Assembly: GCA_910587935.1 (NCBI GenBank)
Contig: CAJUNP010000001.1
Location: 124,001-188,000 of the forward strand
DNA length: 64,000 nucleotides
DNA from: an uncultured Lachnospiraceae bacterium
Lineage (GTDB): Bacteria > Bacillota > Clostridia > Lachnospirales > Lachnospiraceae
Direction of reading: 5' to 3'
The position numbers and the translations under genes were made by a program. The notes beneath the pieces were generated by a model, which was not told where the DNA came from, made no database searches, and worked only from the letters and a program-made list of their open reading frames with translations. This document shows, piece by piece, positions 18,546-27,784 of the stretch (its first letter is position 1; every line of letters begins with the position of its first letter).

Positions 18546-19814
18546 ATGAAGAAAAAAATATGCATAATCGGATTAGGCTATATCGGACTTCCTACGGCGG
18601 CCATGTTTTCAGAATACGGATGTGAAGTGGTGGGTGTCGATATATCGGAAAAAGTAGTTAATAAATTAAACCAGGGCGTTATTCATATTGAAGAGCCCGG
18701 ATTAGGTGAAATCATTAAAAAACAGGTTGCAAAAGGAAATTTCAGAGCTTCCCTTTTACCGGAGCAGGCGGACGCATTTATTATTGCCGTACCTACGCCA
18801 AATCTGGAAGACGAGTACAGAAGCTGTGATTTAACTTATGTGCTGGAAGGTGTAAAAGAAATACTTCCCTATCTTCAAAAAGGAAATACGGTTATCGTAG
18901 AATCTACGATCGCTCCCAAATCCATGGATGATTTTGTAAAGCCGATTATTGAAGACGCGGGATATGTAATCGGTAAGGATATATATCTGGCCCACTGCCC
19001 CGAGAGAGTATTGCCGGGTAAAATTCTGAACGAACTGCGTTATAATAACCGCATTGTAGGCGGCATTACGGAAGCGTGTACAGAGCATGCCGCCGAGATA
19101 TACGGAATTTTCGTGGAAGGCGAGATTATTAAGACGGAGGCAAAGACGGCAGAACTTTCCAAGTGTATGGAAAATACGTTCAGAGATGTGAATATTGCGC
19201 TGGCAAACGAACTTGCAAAGATTTGCTATGAACTGGATATTAACTGTCTTGATGTTATTAAGATGGCCAATAAGCATCCAAGAGTAAATCTGCATCAGCC
19301 CGGACCGGGAGTAGGCGGGCATTGCCTGGCTATAGATCCTTACTTCATCTGCGCGAAGGCGCCTGAAACGGCCAGGCTTATTGCCTTATCCAGACAGACC
19401 AACTGCAGTATGCCGGAGTATGTGGCGGATAAGGTTCAAATGCTTTTGGAGGGTATTGTATCTCCCAAAGTTGCAGCCTTTGGCATGAGCTATAAAGGCA
19501 ATATAGACGATGTGCGCGAGTCGCCGGCTGTTTCCATTATTAATATTTTGAAAAATAAAGGAATTTCTGTTGAAGTTTATGATCCCCATGTGGAAAACGC
19601 CGGATGTGTGGAACTGGAGAGCGCCGTAACGGACGCGGATCTTGTTCTGATCCTGACGGATCATAATGAGTACAAAAACCTGGATCATAAATATATTGCC
19701 GGATTAATGAGAACTCCGAAACTGTTTGATACCAGAAATATTATTAAAAGGCAGCAGGATTCCGGACTTGAAATTATAAATTACGGCAACTTATATAAAT
19801 TTAAAAAGAATTAA
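18546..19814 (+). CDS. wecC: UDP-N-acetyl-D-mannosamine dehydrogenase
   Basis: 422-aa enzyme of the UDP-glucose/GDP-mannose dehydrogenase family. It oxidises UDP-ManNAc twice to UDP-ManNAcA with NAD. It shows the NAD-binding GLGYIGLPTA at the N-terminus and PGPGVGGHCLAIDPYF with the catalytic Cys; the GGHC form is typical of WecC-like members, whereas the second dehydrogenase in this window has GGSC. Its partner WecB is the next gene, 16 bases on. AGGAG precedes the ATG. Together they supply an acidic amino sugar for the surface polymer. Confidence 0.85.
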   Translation: MKKKICIIGLGYIGLPTAAMFSEYGCEVVGVDISEKVVNKLNQGVIHIEEPGLGEIIKKQVAKGNFRASLLPEQADAFIIAVPTPNLEDEYRSCDLTYVLEGVKEILPYLQKGNTVIVESTIAPKSMDDFVKPIIEDAGYVIGKDIYLAHCPERVLPGKILNELRYNNRIVGGITEACTEHAAEIYGIFVEGEIIKTEAKTAELSKCMENTFRDVNIALANELAKICYELDINCLDVIKMANKHPRVNLHQPGPGVGGHCLAIDPYFICAKAPETARLIALSRQTNCSMPEYVADKVQMLLEGIVSPKVAAFGMSYKGNIDDVRESPAVSIINILKNKGISVEVYDPHVENAGCVELESAVTDADLVLILTDHNEYKNLDHKYIAGLMRTPKLFDTRNIIKRQQDSGLEIINYGNLYKFKKN

Positions 19815-19830
19815 TAAAGAAGGATTGAAT

Positions 19831-20961
19831 ATGAGACGTATAAAGGTATTGAGTATTTTCGGAACCAGGCCGGAAGCGATTAAAATGTGTCCGCTTGTCA
19901 GAGAACTGCAGAAGTATGAAGAAATTGAGAGTATTGTCTGTGTAACGGGACAGCACAGGCAGATGCTGGATCAGGTATTGGAAATATTTGATATAAAGCC
20001 GGATTATGATCTGCAGCTTATGAAGGACAGACAGACATTGACGACGATTACGACGGGGGTACTGCACGGCCTTGAAGATTTATTGCCGAAGATCCGGCCG
20101 GATCTGGTATTGGTGCACGGTGACACGACCACCTCGTCTTCGGCTGCCCTGGCAGCATTTTACCAGAAGATTCCGGTCGGTCATGTGGAGGCGGGGCTTC
20201 GGACCTTTGACATATATTCGCCGTATCCTGAAGAAATGAACAGAAAAGTTATATCTCAGATTGCGGAGCTTTATTTTGCACCCACAGAGAATAATAAGCG
20301 CAATCTCAACAATGAAAATATACATGACAATGTATTTGTAACGGGCAATACGGTTATCGATGCTTTTCAGTACACGGTAAAAGCGGATTATCGGTACAAA
20401 AACGAAGTTCTCCAAACGGTGCCTCTGGAGGGAATGAGAACGATTCTGATGACTGCGCACCGGCGGGAAAACCTGGGAGAGCCGCTTGAAAATATTTGCA
20501 GGGCGGTAAAAAGAATTGTTACGGACAATCCGGATGTACAGGTAATTTATCCGGTGCACCTGAATCCTGCGGTACGTGATACGGTATTTGGCATATTAGC
20601 GGATACGGAAAGAATCTATTTAATCGATCCTGTAGATGTGGAGGACATGCATAACGCAATGGCCAGAAGTTATATGCTGATGACGGATTCAGGAGGATTG
20701 CAGGAGGAAGGGCCTCATTTCGGACTTCCGGTATTGGTGCTGCGTACGGAGACGGAGCGGCCGGAGGCGGTAGAAGCGGGAACCGTTGCCATGGCGGGCG
20801 TCAATGAAGAACATATTTACGCAGTCGCCAGTGAATTGCTGCACAATGAGGAGACATATCGGAAGATGGCAAAAGCGGTTAATCCTTATGGAGACGGACA
20901 TGCCAGTGAGAGAATTGCCGGGGCCATTATAAATTGGATGAAAGAAAAGGATGAGAAATAA
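19831..20961 (+). CDS. wecB: UDP-N-acetylglucosamine 2-epimerase (non-hydrolysing)
   Basis: 376-aa GT-B-fold epimerase converting UDP-GlcNAc to UDP-ManNAc. Characteristic segments are FGTRPEAIKM, CVTGQHRQM, VHGDTTTSSSAALAAF, HVEAGLRT, ITAHRRENLG-like TAHRRENLGEP, and DSGGLQEE. An in-frame TTG at 19825 is rejected in favour of the ATG at 19831, which has AAGAAGGA upstream. It lies between wecC and the exporter permease, whose ATG follows the stop immediately, so translational coupling is likely. Confidence 0.92.
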   Translation: MRRIKVLSIFGTRPEAIKMCPLVRELQKYEEIESIVCVTGQHRQMLDQVLEIFDIKPDYDLQLMKDRQTLTTITTGVLHGLEDLLPKIRPDLVLVHGDTTTSSSAALAAFYQKIPVGHVEAGLRTFDIYSPYPEEMNRKVISQIAELYFAPTENNKRNLNNENIHDNVFVTGNTVIDAFQYTVKADYRYKNEVLQTVPLEGMRTILMTAHRRENLGEPLENICRAVKRIVTDNPDVQVIYPVHLNPAVRDTVFGILADTERIYLIDPVDVEDMHNAMARSYMLMTDSGGLQEEGPHFGLPVLVLRTETERPEAVEAGTVAMAGVNEEHIYAVASELLHNEETYRKMAKAVNPYGDGHASERIAGAIINWMKEKDEK

Positions 20962-21768
20962 ATGTTTTCTGCTGTAAAAACTGTTGTTAAGGAAAATTGG
21001 GACAACCGGGTCAGAATGGTACGGCTTGCCAATTATGAGTCGAAAGCGCAGAATAATGGAACTGTTTTTGGATTTTTATGGAACTTTTTTAATCCGGCGC
21101 TTCAGATACTGGTATATTGGTTTGTTTTTTCAATAGGACTTCAGGTGAATCCTCCCAGAGCGGGATATCCTTATATTATCTGGATGATTGTGGGGATTAT
21201 TCCGTGGTTTTATATCAGTGCGGCGCTTCAGCAGGGAGCTATGTCCATATTTGGTTACAGCGGCGTTCTCAAAAAAGTGTATCTGCCTTTGGCCATTGTT
21301 CCCATAAAGACCGTTTTTTCGGGATTGATTACCCATATCTGGTCAATGGTAGTGGTTTTTGTTATCATTTTTTGCAGCGGCAATACGGTTAGTGACAAAG
21401 TATATCAGCTCCCTTATTATACTTTTTGTATCGTGTGTTTCTTAATAGGATGGAGCCTGTTTTCGTCGGCAATTACCGTTGTGTTTAAAGATTTTCAGAA
21501 AATTTTGACGGCGGTAATCAGGTTGTTGTTTTATATTTCACCAATAGTCTGGGATCAGGGAAACCTGCCGCAAGCGGTGCAGGGATTCTTTAAATGGAAT
21601 CCCTTTGCTTATGTGCTGCAGGGATATCGTAACGCTATTCTTTACGGAGTATCCATTTCCGAAACGATTGATACGGCAAAAGGGTTCTGGCTTTTGACGA
21701 TTATTTTATTTTTACTTGGATCTTCCGTTCATATGAAATTTAGAAAGAAATTTATGGATTTAATTTAG
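20962..21768 (+). CDS. ABC-2 type polysaccharide export permease (Wzm/TagG-like)
   Basis: 268-aa membrane protein with about six helices and an N-terminal amphipathic part, the layout of ABC-2 permeases for O-antigen or teichoic acid export. Recognisable segments include FGFLWNFFNPALQILVYW and IVWDQGNLP near the end. With the ATPase encoded 9 bases downstream it should move the lipid-linked polymer to the outer face. The ATG follows the wecB stop directly, with AAGGATGAG inside the end of wecB as ribosome site. Confidence 0.88.
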   Translation: MFSAVKTVVKENWDNRVRMVRLANYESKAQNNGTVFGFLWNFFNPALQILVYWFVFSIGLQVNPPRAGYPYIIWMIVGIIPWFYISAALQQGAMSIFGYSGVLKKVYLPLAIVPIKTVFSGLITHIWSMVVVFVIIFCSGNTVSDKVYQLPYYTFCIVCFLIGWSLFSSAITVVFKDFQKILTAVIRLLFYISPIVWDQGNLPQAVQGFFKWNPFAYVLQGYRNAILYGVSISETIDTAKGFWLLTIILFLLGSSVHMKFRKKFMDLI

Positions 21769-21777
21769 GAGTGCGGT

Positions 21778-22578
21778 ATGAATTTGGGCTTGGCTGTAAA
21801 GTGTAATAAAATAGTAAAAAAATATCCTATGTATAAAGGCAATTATGACAGATTAAAAGGGCTTTTGCTGCCTTACTACCATCCGGAAGAGTTTACGGCG
21901 CTTAACGGGATAGATCTTGAACTGCACAAAGGAGAGATCCTTGGAATCATAGGATTAAACGGTTCAGGCAAATCGACGTTATCTTCTATTATTGCCGGTA
22001 TTACATACCCGGACGGTGGGACGCTTGAGGTTGACGGCGAAGTAAGCATGATGGCTGCTTCCGCCGGATTAGATAATTATCTGACCGGAATGGAGAATAT
22101 TAAGTATAAAGGGATTTTATTAGGATTCAGCAAGGCGGAAATTGCGGAAATGACGCCGGATATTATAAAATTTGCAGATATCGGAGAGCACATTCATATG
22201 CCGCTGCGCACTTATTCCAGCGGTATGAAGTCAAGATTAGGCTTTGCGGTTTCCGTTCACATGAACCCGGATATACTGATTATAGACGAGGCGCTTGCCG
22301 TGGGTGATAACAGCTTTACGGATAAGTGCATGAACAAGATGAATGAATTTAAAGAAAACGGGAAGACAATCGTGTTTGTCAGCCATGCGGTGACGCAGAT
22401 GAATGATTTCTGCGACAGGGTCATGTGGCTTCATAAAGGAAAAACGCTGGGAATTGAAAAGCCGGAAAAAATAATTAATCCTTATTGTTGGTTTGCCAGG
22501 GAATTTAATGGATTAACAAATGAGGAAAGATCCCGTTTTGAACCGACACTGCAGTTTTATCAGGAAAAGTATTTGTAG
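21778..22578 (+). CDS. ABC transporter ATPase for polysaccharide export (Wzt/TagH-like)
   Basis: 266-aa ATPase with Walker A GLNGSGKST, signature YSSGMKSRLGFA, Walker B ILIIDEALAVGD and the switch His in FVSHAV. The IIDEALAVGD form is typical of polysaccharide and teichoic acid exporters. It ends about 60 residues after the ATPase core and lacks the C-terminal carbohydrate-binding domain that Wzt of E. coli O9a uses to recognise a capped chain. It works with the permease upstream. Confidence 0.9.
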   Translation: MNLGLAVKCNKIVKKYPMYKGNYDRLKGLLLPYYHPEEFTALNGIDLELHKGEILGIIGLNGSGKSTLSSIIAGITYPDGGTLEVDGEVSMMAASAGLDNYLTGMENIKYKGILLGFSKAEIAEMTPDIIKFADIGEHIHMPLRTYSSGMKSRLGFAVSVHMNPDILIIDEALAVGDNSFTDKCMNKMNEFKENGKTIVFVSHAVTQMNDFCDRVMWLHKGKTLGIEKPEKIINPYCWFAREFNGLTNEERSRFEPTLQFYQEKYL

Positions 22579-22614
22579 TGCAGATTTTGCAATGAAAGTG
22601 AAAGGATTTGGGAA

Positions 22615-23769
22615 ATGGCAAATAACGATCGGATATATGAAGCTTACATGGGTGAAATGGGAGAAAAGTTCAGGCAGCAGACAATAGAACGGATGGATTG
22701 GATTCTGCAGCAGGTCGGTGATCGGGAAACTGTATTGGATATAGGCTGTTCTCAGGGTATTGCGTCGATTTTATGTGCACAGCAGGGCGCGAAAGTAACC
22801 GGCATTGAAATTCAGAAGGAGAACTGTGATTTTGCAAATGAGCTGTTGCACAGAGAATATAGTGCGATTTCGGACAGGGTCAGGTTTATAAATCAGGATT
22901 TTATGAATTATAACGAGAAAGAGAAATACGACGCACTGATCCTGACGGAGGTTCTTGAGCATCTGGAAAATGCGGAGGAATTTCTTCGGTATGCGGAACA
23001 GTTTCTGAAAGAAGACGGACTGCTTGTTATAACGGTTCCTTTCAGTTTTTGCGATCATCCGGATCATGTATATACCTTTTATCTTGGATCGCTTGTTGAA
23101 CTGGTAGGGAAAGTTTTTACTGTCAGCTCCGTTTTTTACGGGGGTAAGTGGCTGGGATGCGTCGCAGGAAAAACAGGGCAGTCTATTGATTTAAATAAAG
23201 CGGCGTTTGCAGAGGAAGAGACGGCTTTTTTGGAGCTGCACCGGGAGTTGGATGCAAGAATTACAGAATTAGCAGCAAGTCTGGAAAATGTCAACCGGAG
23301 ATATAAAGAATCCTGTGAAGCGTATGACCGTGTCAAAGACTGGTATAGCAGCGAACAGAAAAAGACAGAGGAGCTGACCGATAATTATAATCGTTTGAAG
23401 GGATGGCATGAAAGCAGCCTGAAGAAAATAGAGTTGCTGCAGCAGCAGACGGACCAGCTCAAAACGGTTATAAGGGATCGGGAAGAAAAATTGTCGGGTT
23501 CCAGAGATGCTTATGAACGATTAAAACAATGGCGCGAGAATGATCAGAACAAACTGATTGATTTGGTTAAAGCGGAGCATCAACAGATGCTGGTTATGCA
23601 GAAAGCGAAAAGAACGATTCAGAAACAGCAGACGGAAATTCAGCTTTTACATGCGGAAAATGAAAGCTATAAACAAAAGTTGAGCGTGATTTATAATACC
23701 TGGTATGGAAAGCTGGCTATGAAATGTTATAATTTTCTTAAAAAGATAAAACGTAGACTGACAAAGTGA
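22615..23769 (+). CDS. SAM-dependent methyltransferase with long coiled-coil tail
   Basis: 384-aa protein. Residues 1-195 form a class I methyltransferase (VLDIGCSQGIA as the SAM loop, LTEVLEHLENAE as post-II motif). Residues about 200-360 are a predicted coiled coil holding three related units that each contain Y-x-R-[LV]-K-x-W (YDRVKDW, YNRLKGW, YERLKQW), about 30-60 residues apart. The tail is basic and amphipathic (YNFLKKIKRRLTK), suited to membrane binding. The position next to Wzm/Wzt-like genes and the methyltransferase/coiled-coil layout recall WbdD, which caps O-polysaccharide chains and measures their length; the WbdD kinase domain is absent. The role as a chain terminator is inference. 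Confidence 0.75.
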   Translation: MANNDRIYEAYMGEMGEKFRQQTIERMDWILQQVGDRETVLDIGCSQGIASILCAQQGAKVTGIEIQKENCDFANELLHREYSAISDRVRFINQDFMNYNEKEKYDALILTEVLEHLENAEEFLRYAEQFLKEDGLLVITVPFSFCDHPDHVYTFYLGSLVELVGKVFTVSSVFYGGKWLGCVAGKTGQSIDLNKAAFAEEETAFLELHRELDARITELAASLENVNRRYKESCEAYDRVKDWYSSEQKKTEELTDNYNRLKGWHESSLKKIELLQQQTDQLKTVIRDREEKLSGSRDAYERLKQWRENDQNKLIDLVKAEHQQMLVMQKAKRTIQKQQTEIQLLHAENESYKQKLSVIYNTWYGKLAMKCYNFLKKIKRRLTK

Positions 23770-23791
23770 ACAGCGTGGGAGATAAAAAGTT

Positions 23792-26700
23792 ATGGGAATT
23801 ATAGACGAATTAGACAGACAGATAGAGTTGATTAAGAAAAGAAGACAGAATACAAGCGCATTTCTGCGGAAGCTGGGAAGAACGGAAGATGCGGATATGC
23901 TGGAGAGTCTGGGAAAGTCTGCTTCCGGTATGTTTAAGCTCCAGGCCAAAACCTTGAAAGAACTGCGTGTAGCGGCTATCATGGATCAGTTTACACTGGA
24001 GAGTTACCGCCCTGAATGTCAGCTGCTGGAATTAACGCCGGAACACTGGAAACAGGAGATTACAGAATTTCAGCCGGAGCTTCTTTTTATAGAATCCGCT
24101 TGGAAGGGGAAGGATGAACTCTGGTACCGCAAGGTTGACAGAAGCAGTAAAGAAATGTATGAACTGACAAGCTATTGTCACGACAAGAATATTCCGGTTA
24201 TATTCTGGAATAAGGAAGATCCCATTTATACGTCGCAGTTTATGACAACCGCGGCTCTTGCCGATTATGTGTTTACTACGGATATTGACTGTGTGCAGCG
24301 TTATAAAACAGAACTGGGACATGACCAGGTGTATCATCTTCATTTCGCGGCGCAGCCCAGACTCCATAACCCGCTGGAAAAATATGATCGTAAGGATAAA
24401 TTCTGTTTTGCCGGAGCTTATTACCATAGATATCCGCACAGGGCGGAGGTATTTGATAAGTTTGCGGAAGTGTTTTTGAAGACAAAAGGCTTCGATATTT
24501 ATGACAGAAATTATGGGAATGCGAGACCGGAGCATGCGTTTCCGGAAAGATATAATCCCTGTATTCTGGGCAGCCTGCCGTCCAGCCGGATCGATGTGGC
24601 TTATAAGGGATATGTATACGGCGTTAATATGAACTCCGTGCAGCAGTCTCAGACCATGTTTGCAAGACGAGCTTTTGAAATGCTGGCCTCCAATACAATC
24701 ACGGTGGGCAATTATTCCCGGGGAATGAAAAATTATTTTGGAGATTTGACAATTTGTACGGACGATAAGCAGACTCTGGAAAAAAATCTTGCCGTATATT
24801 GTGCGGATTCGGTAACGGCAGATAAATATCGTCTGGCCGGATTAAGAAAAGTGTTAGCGGAGCATTTGTATGAGGACAGGCTGGATTTTATTGTGCAGAA
24901 GGTTTTTGGAGTCAGCCTGAAGCGTCCGCTACCTGTAATCGCTATGGTAGCCAGATATCAGAGTGATGAAGAGCTTTCTTATCTGCGCAGTATATATTTG
25001 AAGCAAAGCTATGATGATAAGGTACTTTATCTGATTGGAAACAGCAGGAAAGATGAAGAACAAGGCATTATATATTTGACCCCTCAGGAAGCGAGGGAAA
25101 AGCTGTGCCGGGACGAGGAAGGTGTTGATTATTATGCCTGTATTTGCAGTGATGATTATTACGGCAAAAATTATTTATTGGATCTGGCCCTTACACTGCG
25201 GTATGGCAGCTATGACGTAATTGGAAAAGCCGATTATTATTCACAGCAGAACGGGGAATTTAACAAGGTTTCAGAAGGAAAGCCCTACACTGCTGTTTCC
25301 CGTCTCATTGCGCGTCGTTCTGTTGTTTCCGGGAGCAGTCTGGAAAAAGAATCATTATGGGAGTGTTCGGAAGCGGACAGAATTTATGACACAGGAAGCC
25401 TTTTGGCGGTTGATGCTTTTAATTACTGCGAGGCATATACACAGGGATTTTGTGAAGCCGTGGACGATCTGGTAATTTATGACCAGGGTCTGGCATTGGA
25501 AAAAATTGAAAAAGTGGCAGAAAGTATTCAGCCTGTTGATTGGGATGAAGATAAGACCATTATAATATCGGCAAAAGAACTATATGAGTGTATTCGTTCT
25601 TCAGCGAAAGTTAAATTTGAAATGACGGGAAGCGATTTAAAAATAGATGCCTGCTTAGAAGAGGGGATTCATGAATATCACTACTGTGCGAAGAAGTATC
25701 CGATTCTGAGAGTTGTAGAAGATGGAAAAATGGATGTAAAGGTACGTGCGGAAGGCGTTTTGGACTGTGTTTGTGTCTGTATTTGTTACAATGAAAAAGG
25801 TGAAAAAACCGGAACGCAGTTTCCCAAATTAAATATAAGCACAGCGATTGAAATTCCGGAGGGAACAAGCAGCATACAAATTGGTTTTCGGCCGAAGGGG
25901 AAGGGAACTTTGGTGGTGCACGGCGTTATTCTGGGAAACAGTGCATGTGATGCAGATCAAAAAGGCTGCTTTTTAGCGAGAACGGGAGTACTCGTGTTGA
26001 GTAATCAGTATCCTACACCAGAATCGTTATACCGTAATATGTTTGTACATAAAAGAGTCACATGTTATAAGGAAGCGGGCAGGTTATGTGATGTTATGAG
26101 GATGAATCCGTTTGTTGAAGAAGCTTACCGTGAATTTGAGGGCGTCAATATAGTGGACGGCTCGACGCGGATGCTGTCGTCAGTGATGGAAAGCGGAAAG
26201 ATTCATGCGGTATGCGTTCATTTTCTGGATGAAATGATGTGGAATGTGCTCAAGGATTATGCAGATAAGGTCAGAATTTACGTATGGCTGCATGGTTCTG
26301 AAATACAGCCCTGGTGGAGAAGAGAATACAATTATCATAATAAAGAACAACTGGAAAAGGCAAAAAAAGAGTCTGAGGTAAGAATGAATTTCTGGTCCGG
26401 TATTTTTTCAGAATTGGCTCATTATCCAAAGCTGCATTTTATTGTTGTTTCGCAGTATTTTGCGAATGAAATATTTGAGGATAATAAAATTACCTTGGAC
26501 AAAAAACGGTATAGCATTATACATAACTGCATTGATACGAATTTATTCCGGTATATCCCCAAGCCGGCGGAACAAAGGAAAAAGTTACTGTCTATCAGAC
26601 CTTACGCCAGCGACAAGTATGCCAATGATTTGACGGTTAAGTGTATATTGGAATTGGCAAAAAAACCATATTTTGAAGAACTGGAATTTAGATTGATTGG

Positions 26701-27112
26701 AAACGGGGAATTATTTGAAAGTACATTAAAGCCGCTTCAAAAATATAAAAATGTTATAATCGAAAAGCGGTTCCTGCGTCAGGATGAGATTGCTGCGCTT
26801 CATAGGGAATATGGAATCTTTTTAACGCCGACCCGTATGGATGCGCAAGGCGTTTCGAGGGATGAGGCAATGGCTGGCGGACTGATACCTGTAACCAATG
26901 CAGTAACGGCAATTCCGGAGTTTACAGACGAAACATGCGCAATATTAGCTCCGGCAGAAGATTACAAGGCAATGGCGGCAGGAATTGAAAGAGTGATTCA
27001 GGATGAGCAGTTGTTTCTGCAAATGTCAGAAAATGCGGCAAAGAGAGTACGTATACAGAGTGCGCCCGAGTTTACGATTGATCAGGAAATAGCGTTGATC
27101 TATGAAGGATAA
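23792..27112 (+). CDS. Multidomain glycosyltransferase (CgeB-like plus GT4)
   Basis: 1106-aa cytoplasmic protein. After a short helical start, residues about 50-370 resemble the CgeB/DUF3880 glycosyltransferase type (NKEDPIYTSQF, KFCFAGAYYHRYPHRA). Residues about 380-560 look like a GT2-like segment with CICSDDYYGKNY. A beta-rich insert (about 600-720) follows. Residues about 730-1106 form a GT4 domain (YVWLHGSEIQPWWRR, NCIDTNLF, LTPTRMDAQGVSRDEAMAGG, then TNAVTAIPEF). It probably builds a repeating unit by carrying out more than one transfer. It is the last gene before a strong terminator. Order of reactions and sugars cannot be read. Confidence 0.75.
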   Translation: MGIIDELDRQIELIKKRRQNTSAFLRKLGRTEDADMLESLGKSASGMFKLQAKTLKELRVAAIMDQFTLESYRPECQLLELTPEHWKQEITEFQPELLFIESAWKGKDELWYRKVDRSSKEMYELTSYCHDKNIPVIFWNKEDPIYTSQFMTTAALADYVFTTDIDCVQRYKTELGHDQVYHLHFAAQPRLHNPLEKYDRKDKFCFAGAYYHRYPHRAEVFDKFAEVFLKTKGFDIYDRNYGNARPEHAFPERYNPCILGSLPSSRIDVAYKGYVYGVNMNSVQQSQTMFARRAFEMLASNTITVGNYSRGMKNYFGDLTICTDDKQTLEKNLAVYCADSVTADKYRLAGLRKVLAEHLYEDRLDFIVQKVFGVSLKRPLPVIAMVARYQSDEELSYLRSIYLKQSYDDKVLYLIGNSRKDEEQGIIYLTPQEAREKLCRDEEGVDYYACICSDDYYGKNYLLDLALTLRYGSYDVIGKADYYSQQNGEFNKVSEGKPYTAVSRLIARRSVVSGSSLEKESLWECSEADRIYDTGSLLAVDAFNYCEAYTQGFCEAVDDLVIYDQGLALEKIEKVAESIQPVDWDEDKTIIISAKELYECIRSSAKVKFEMTGSDLKIDACLEEGIHEYHYCAKKYPILRVVEDGKMDVKVRAEGVLDCVCVCICYNEKGEKTGTQFPKLNISTAIEIPEGTSSIQIGFRPKGKGTLVVHGVILGNSACDADQKGCFLARTGVLVLSNQYPTPESLYRNMFVHKRVTCYKEAGRLCDVMRMNPFVEEAYREFEGVNIVDGSTRMLSSVMESGKIHAVCVHFLDEMMWNVLKDYADKVRIYVWLHGSEIQPWWRREYNYHNKEQLEKAKKESEVRMNFWSGIFSELAHYPKLHFIVVSQYFANEIFEDNKITLDKKRYSIIHNCIDTNLFRYIPKPAEQRKKLLSIRPYASDKYANDLTVKCILELAKKPYFEELEFRLIGNGELFESTLKPLQKYKNVIIEKRFLRQDEIAALHREYGIFLTPTRMDAQGVSRDEAMAGGLIPVTNAVTAIPEFTDETCAILAPAEDYKAMAAGIERVIQDEQLFLQMSENAAKRVRIQSAPEFTIDQEIALIYEG

Positions 27113-27116
27113 AAAA

Positions 27117-27158
27117 ACATCTTCAGCAGTCAAAAAGCTGCTGAAGATGTTTTTTTTG
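27117..27158. terminator. Strong rho-independent terminator
   Basis: A perfect 13-bp stem (27117-27129 with 27138-27150), an 8-base loop and a T run to 27158; an A run precedes the stem, so it may work in both directions. It ends the glycan operon and faces a minus-strand gene remnant. Confidence 0.92.
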
Positions 27159-27201
27159 TATTCAGAAATTATTTGTTTTTCTGGGACTACCCAAAAACTT
27201 A

Positions 27202-27720
27202 TTAATGCCTTTGCCCATTAAAGATAAGACAATGACAATACATTTTGCTGATAACAGCATAATAAACGGCGTTAAAACTAATCCATACCGGTATATCGGG
27301 AACTATTTCGCCAAGCGCCGCATAATTTCGAATCCACCACGGAGAAAAAAATAATATAAGCCCGATTGTGGGCTTAAACATAATACTGATTAAATAATAA
27401 GTCAACATTGCCAAAAACATACGGTCCGATTGCTCTTTGCAAAAACGGATTAAATAGTGCGTTAGAAAAATCAGGCCATAGCCAAATAAGGCATTCTGCC
27501 AGTCTGCAGTAAATTCATTAGACGTATTTGTGATCGTAACACTTTCCGCCGTGCTTATAAATCCATATTGCGTCATATTCTGTCTCATTAAATCTACAGA
27601 AAGACCCAGCGCATTGAATTTTTGCATATATTTTTTCATACATGCTTTGAAAGTAGAGTTGTAAAAAAGTGTAGACAAATGATTCGGAATATGTGAAAAT
27701 GTGTAAGTGATAAAATACAT
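27202..27720 (-). pseudogene. 5'-truncated membrane protein gene
   Basis: A 172-codon minus-strand frame. The part from about codon 28 on is hydrophobic with three or four probable membrane helices and resembles the C-terminal end of a polytopic glycan polymerase or transferase, but the family is not recognised. The first roughly 25 codons are read from DNA that is clearly homologous to the promoter and repeat region at 29848-29930, so the N-terminus is not original. The likely reading is a 3' fragment of a larger gene cut by insertion of a recombinase cassette. No promoter faces it; the promoter in this DNA faces the other way. Confidence 0.55.
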
Positions 27721-27742
27721 TCTACTTCAAAATGTATCATTT
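27650..27742 (+). repeat. Remnant of a recombinase cassette (site A)
   Basis: Read on the plus strand this holds, in order: the last codons of a recombinase-like frame (KVEL then TAA at 27662-27664, compared with SIEL then TAA in the intact gene), 7 bases, TAGACA, 17 bases, GAAAAT, 28 bases, and the repeat core AAAATGTATCATTT at 27729-27742. The intact cassette has exactly the same spacings in the region 29927 to 29848 on the minus strand. Identity over this stretch is about three quarters by hand alignment. The rest of the recombinase gene is gone. Confidence 0.8.
27672..27700 (+). promoter_or_regulatory. Promoter facing the GT-C gene
   Basis: TAGACA (27672-27677), 17-base spacer, GAAAAT (27695-27700) with TGT before the -10 (extended -10). 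Both hexamers are identical in the intact cassette although the spacer differs at three positions, which suggests selection. It reads through repeat core A into the gene at 27785. Confidence 0.6.
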
Positions 27743-27784
27743 ATAACATGTTTTATATATTACCATAGTAAGAGGTGCAAAATC

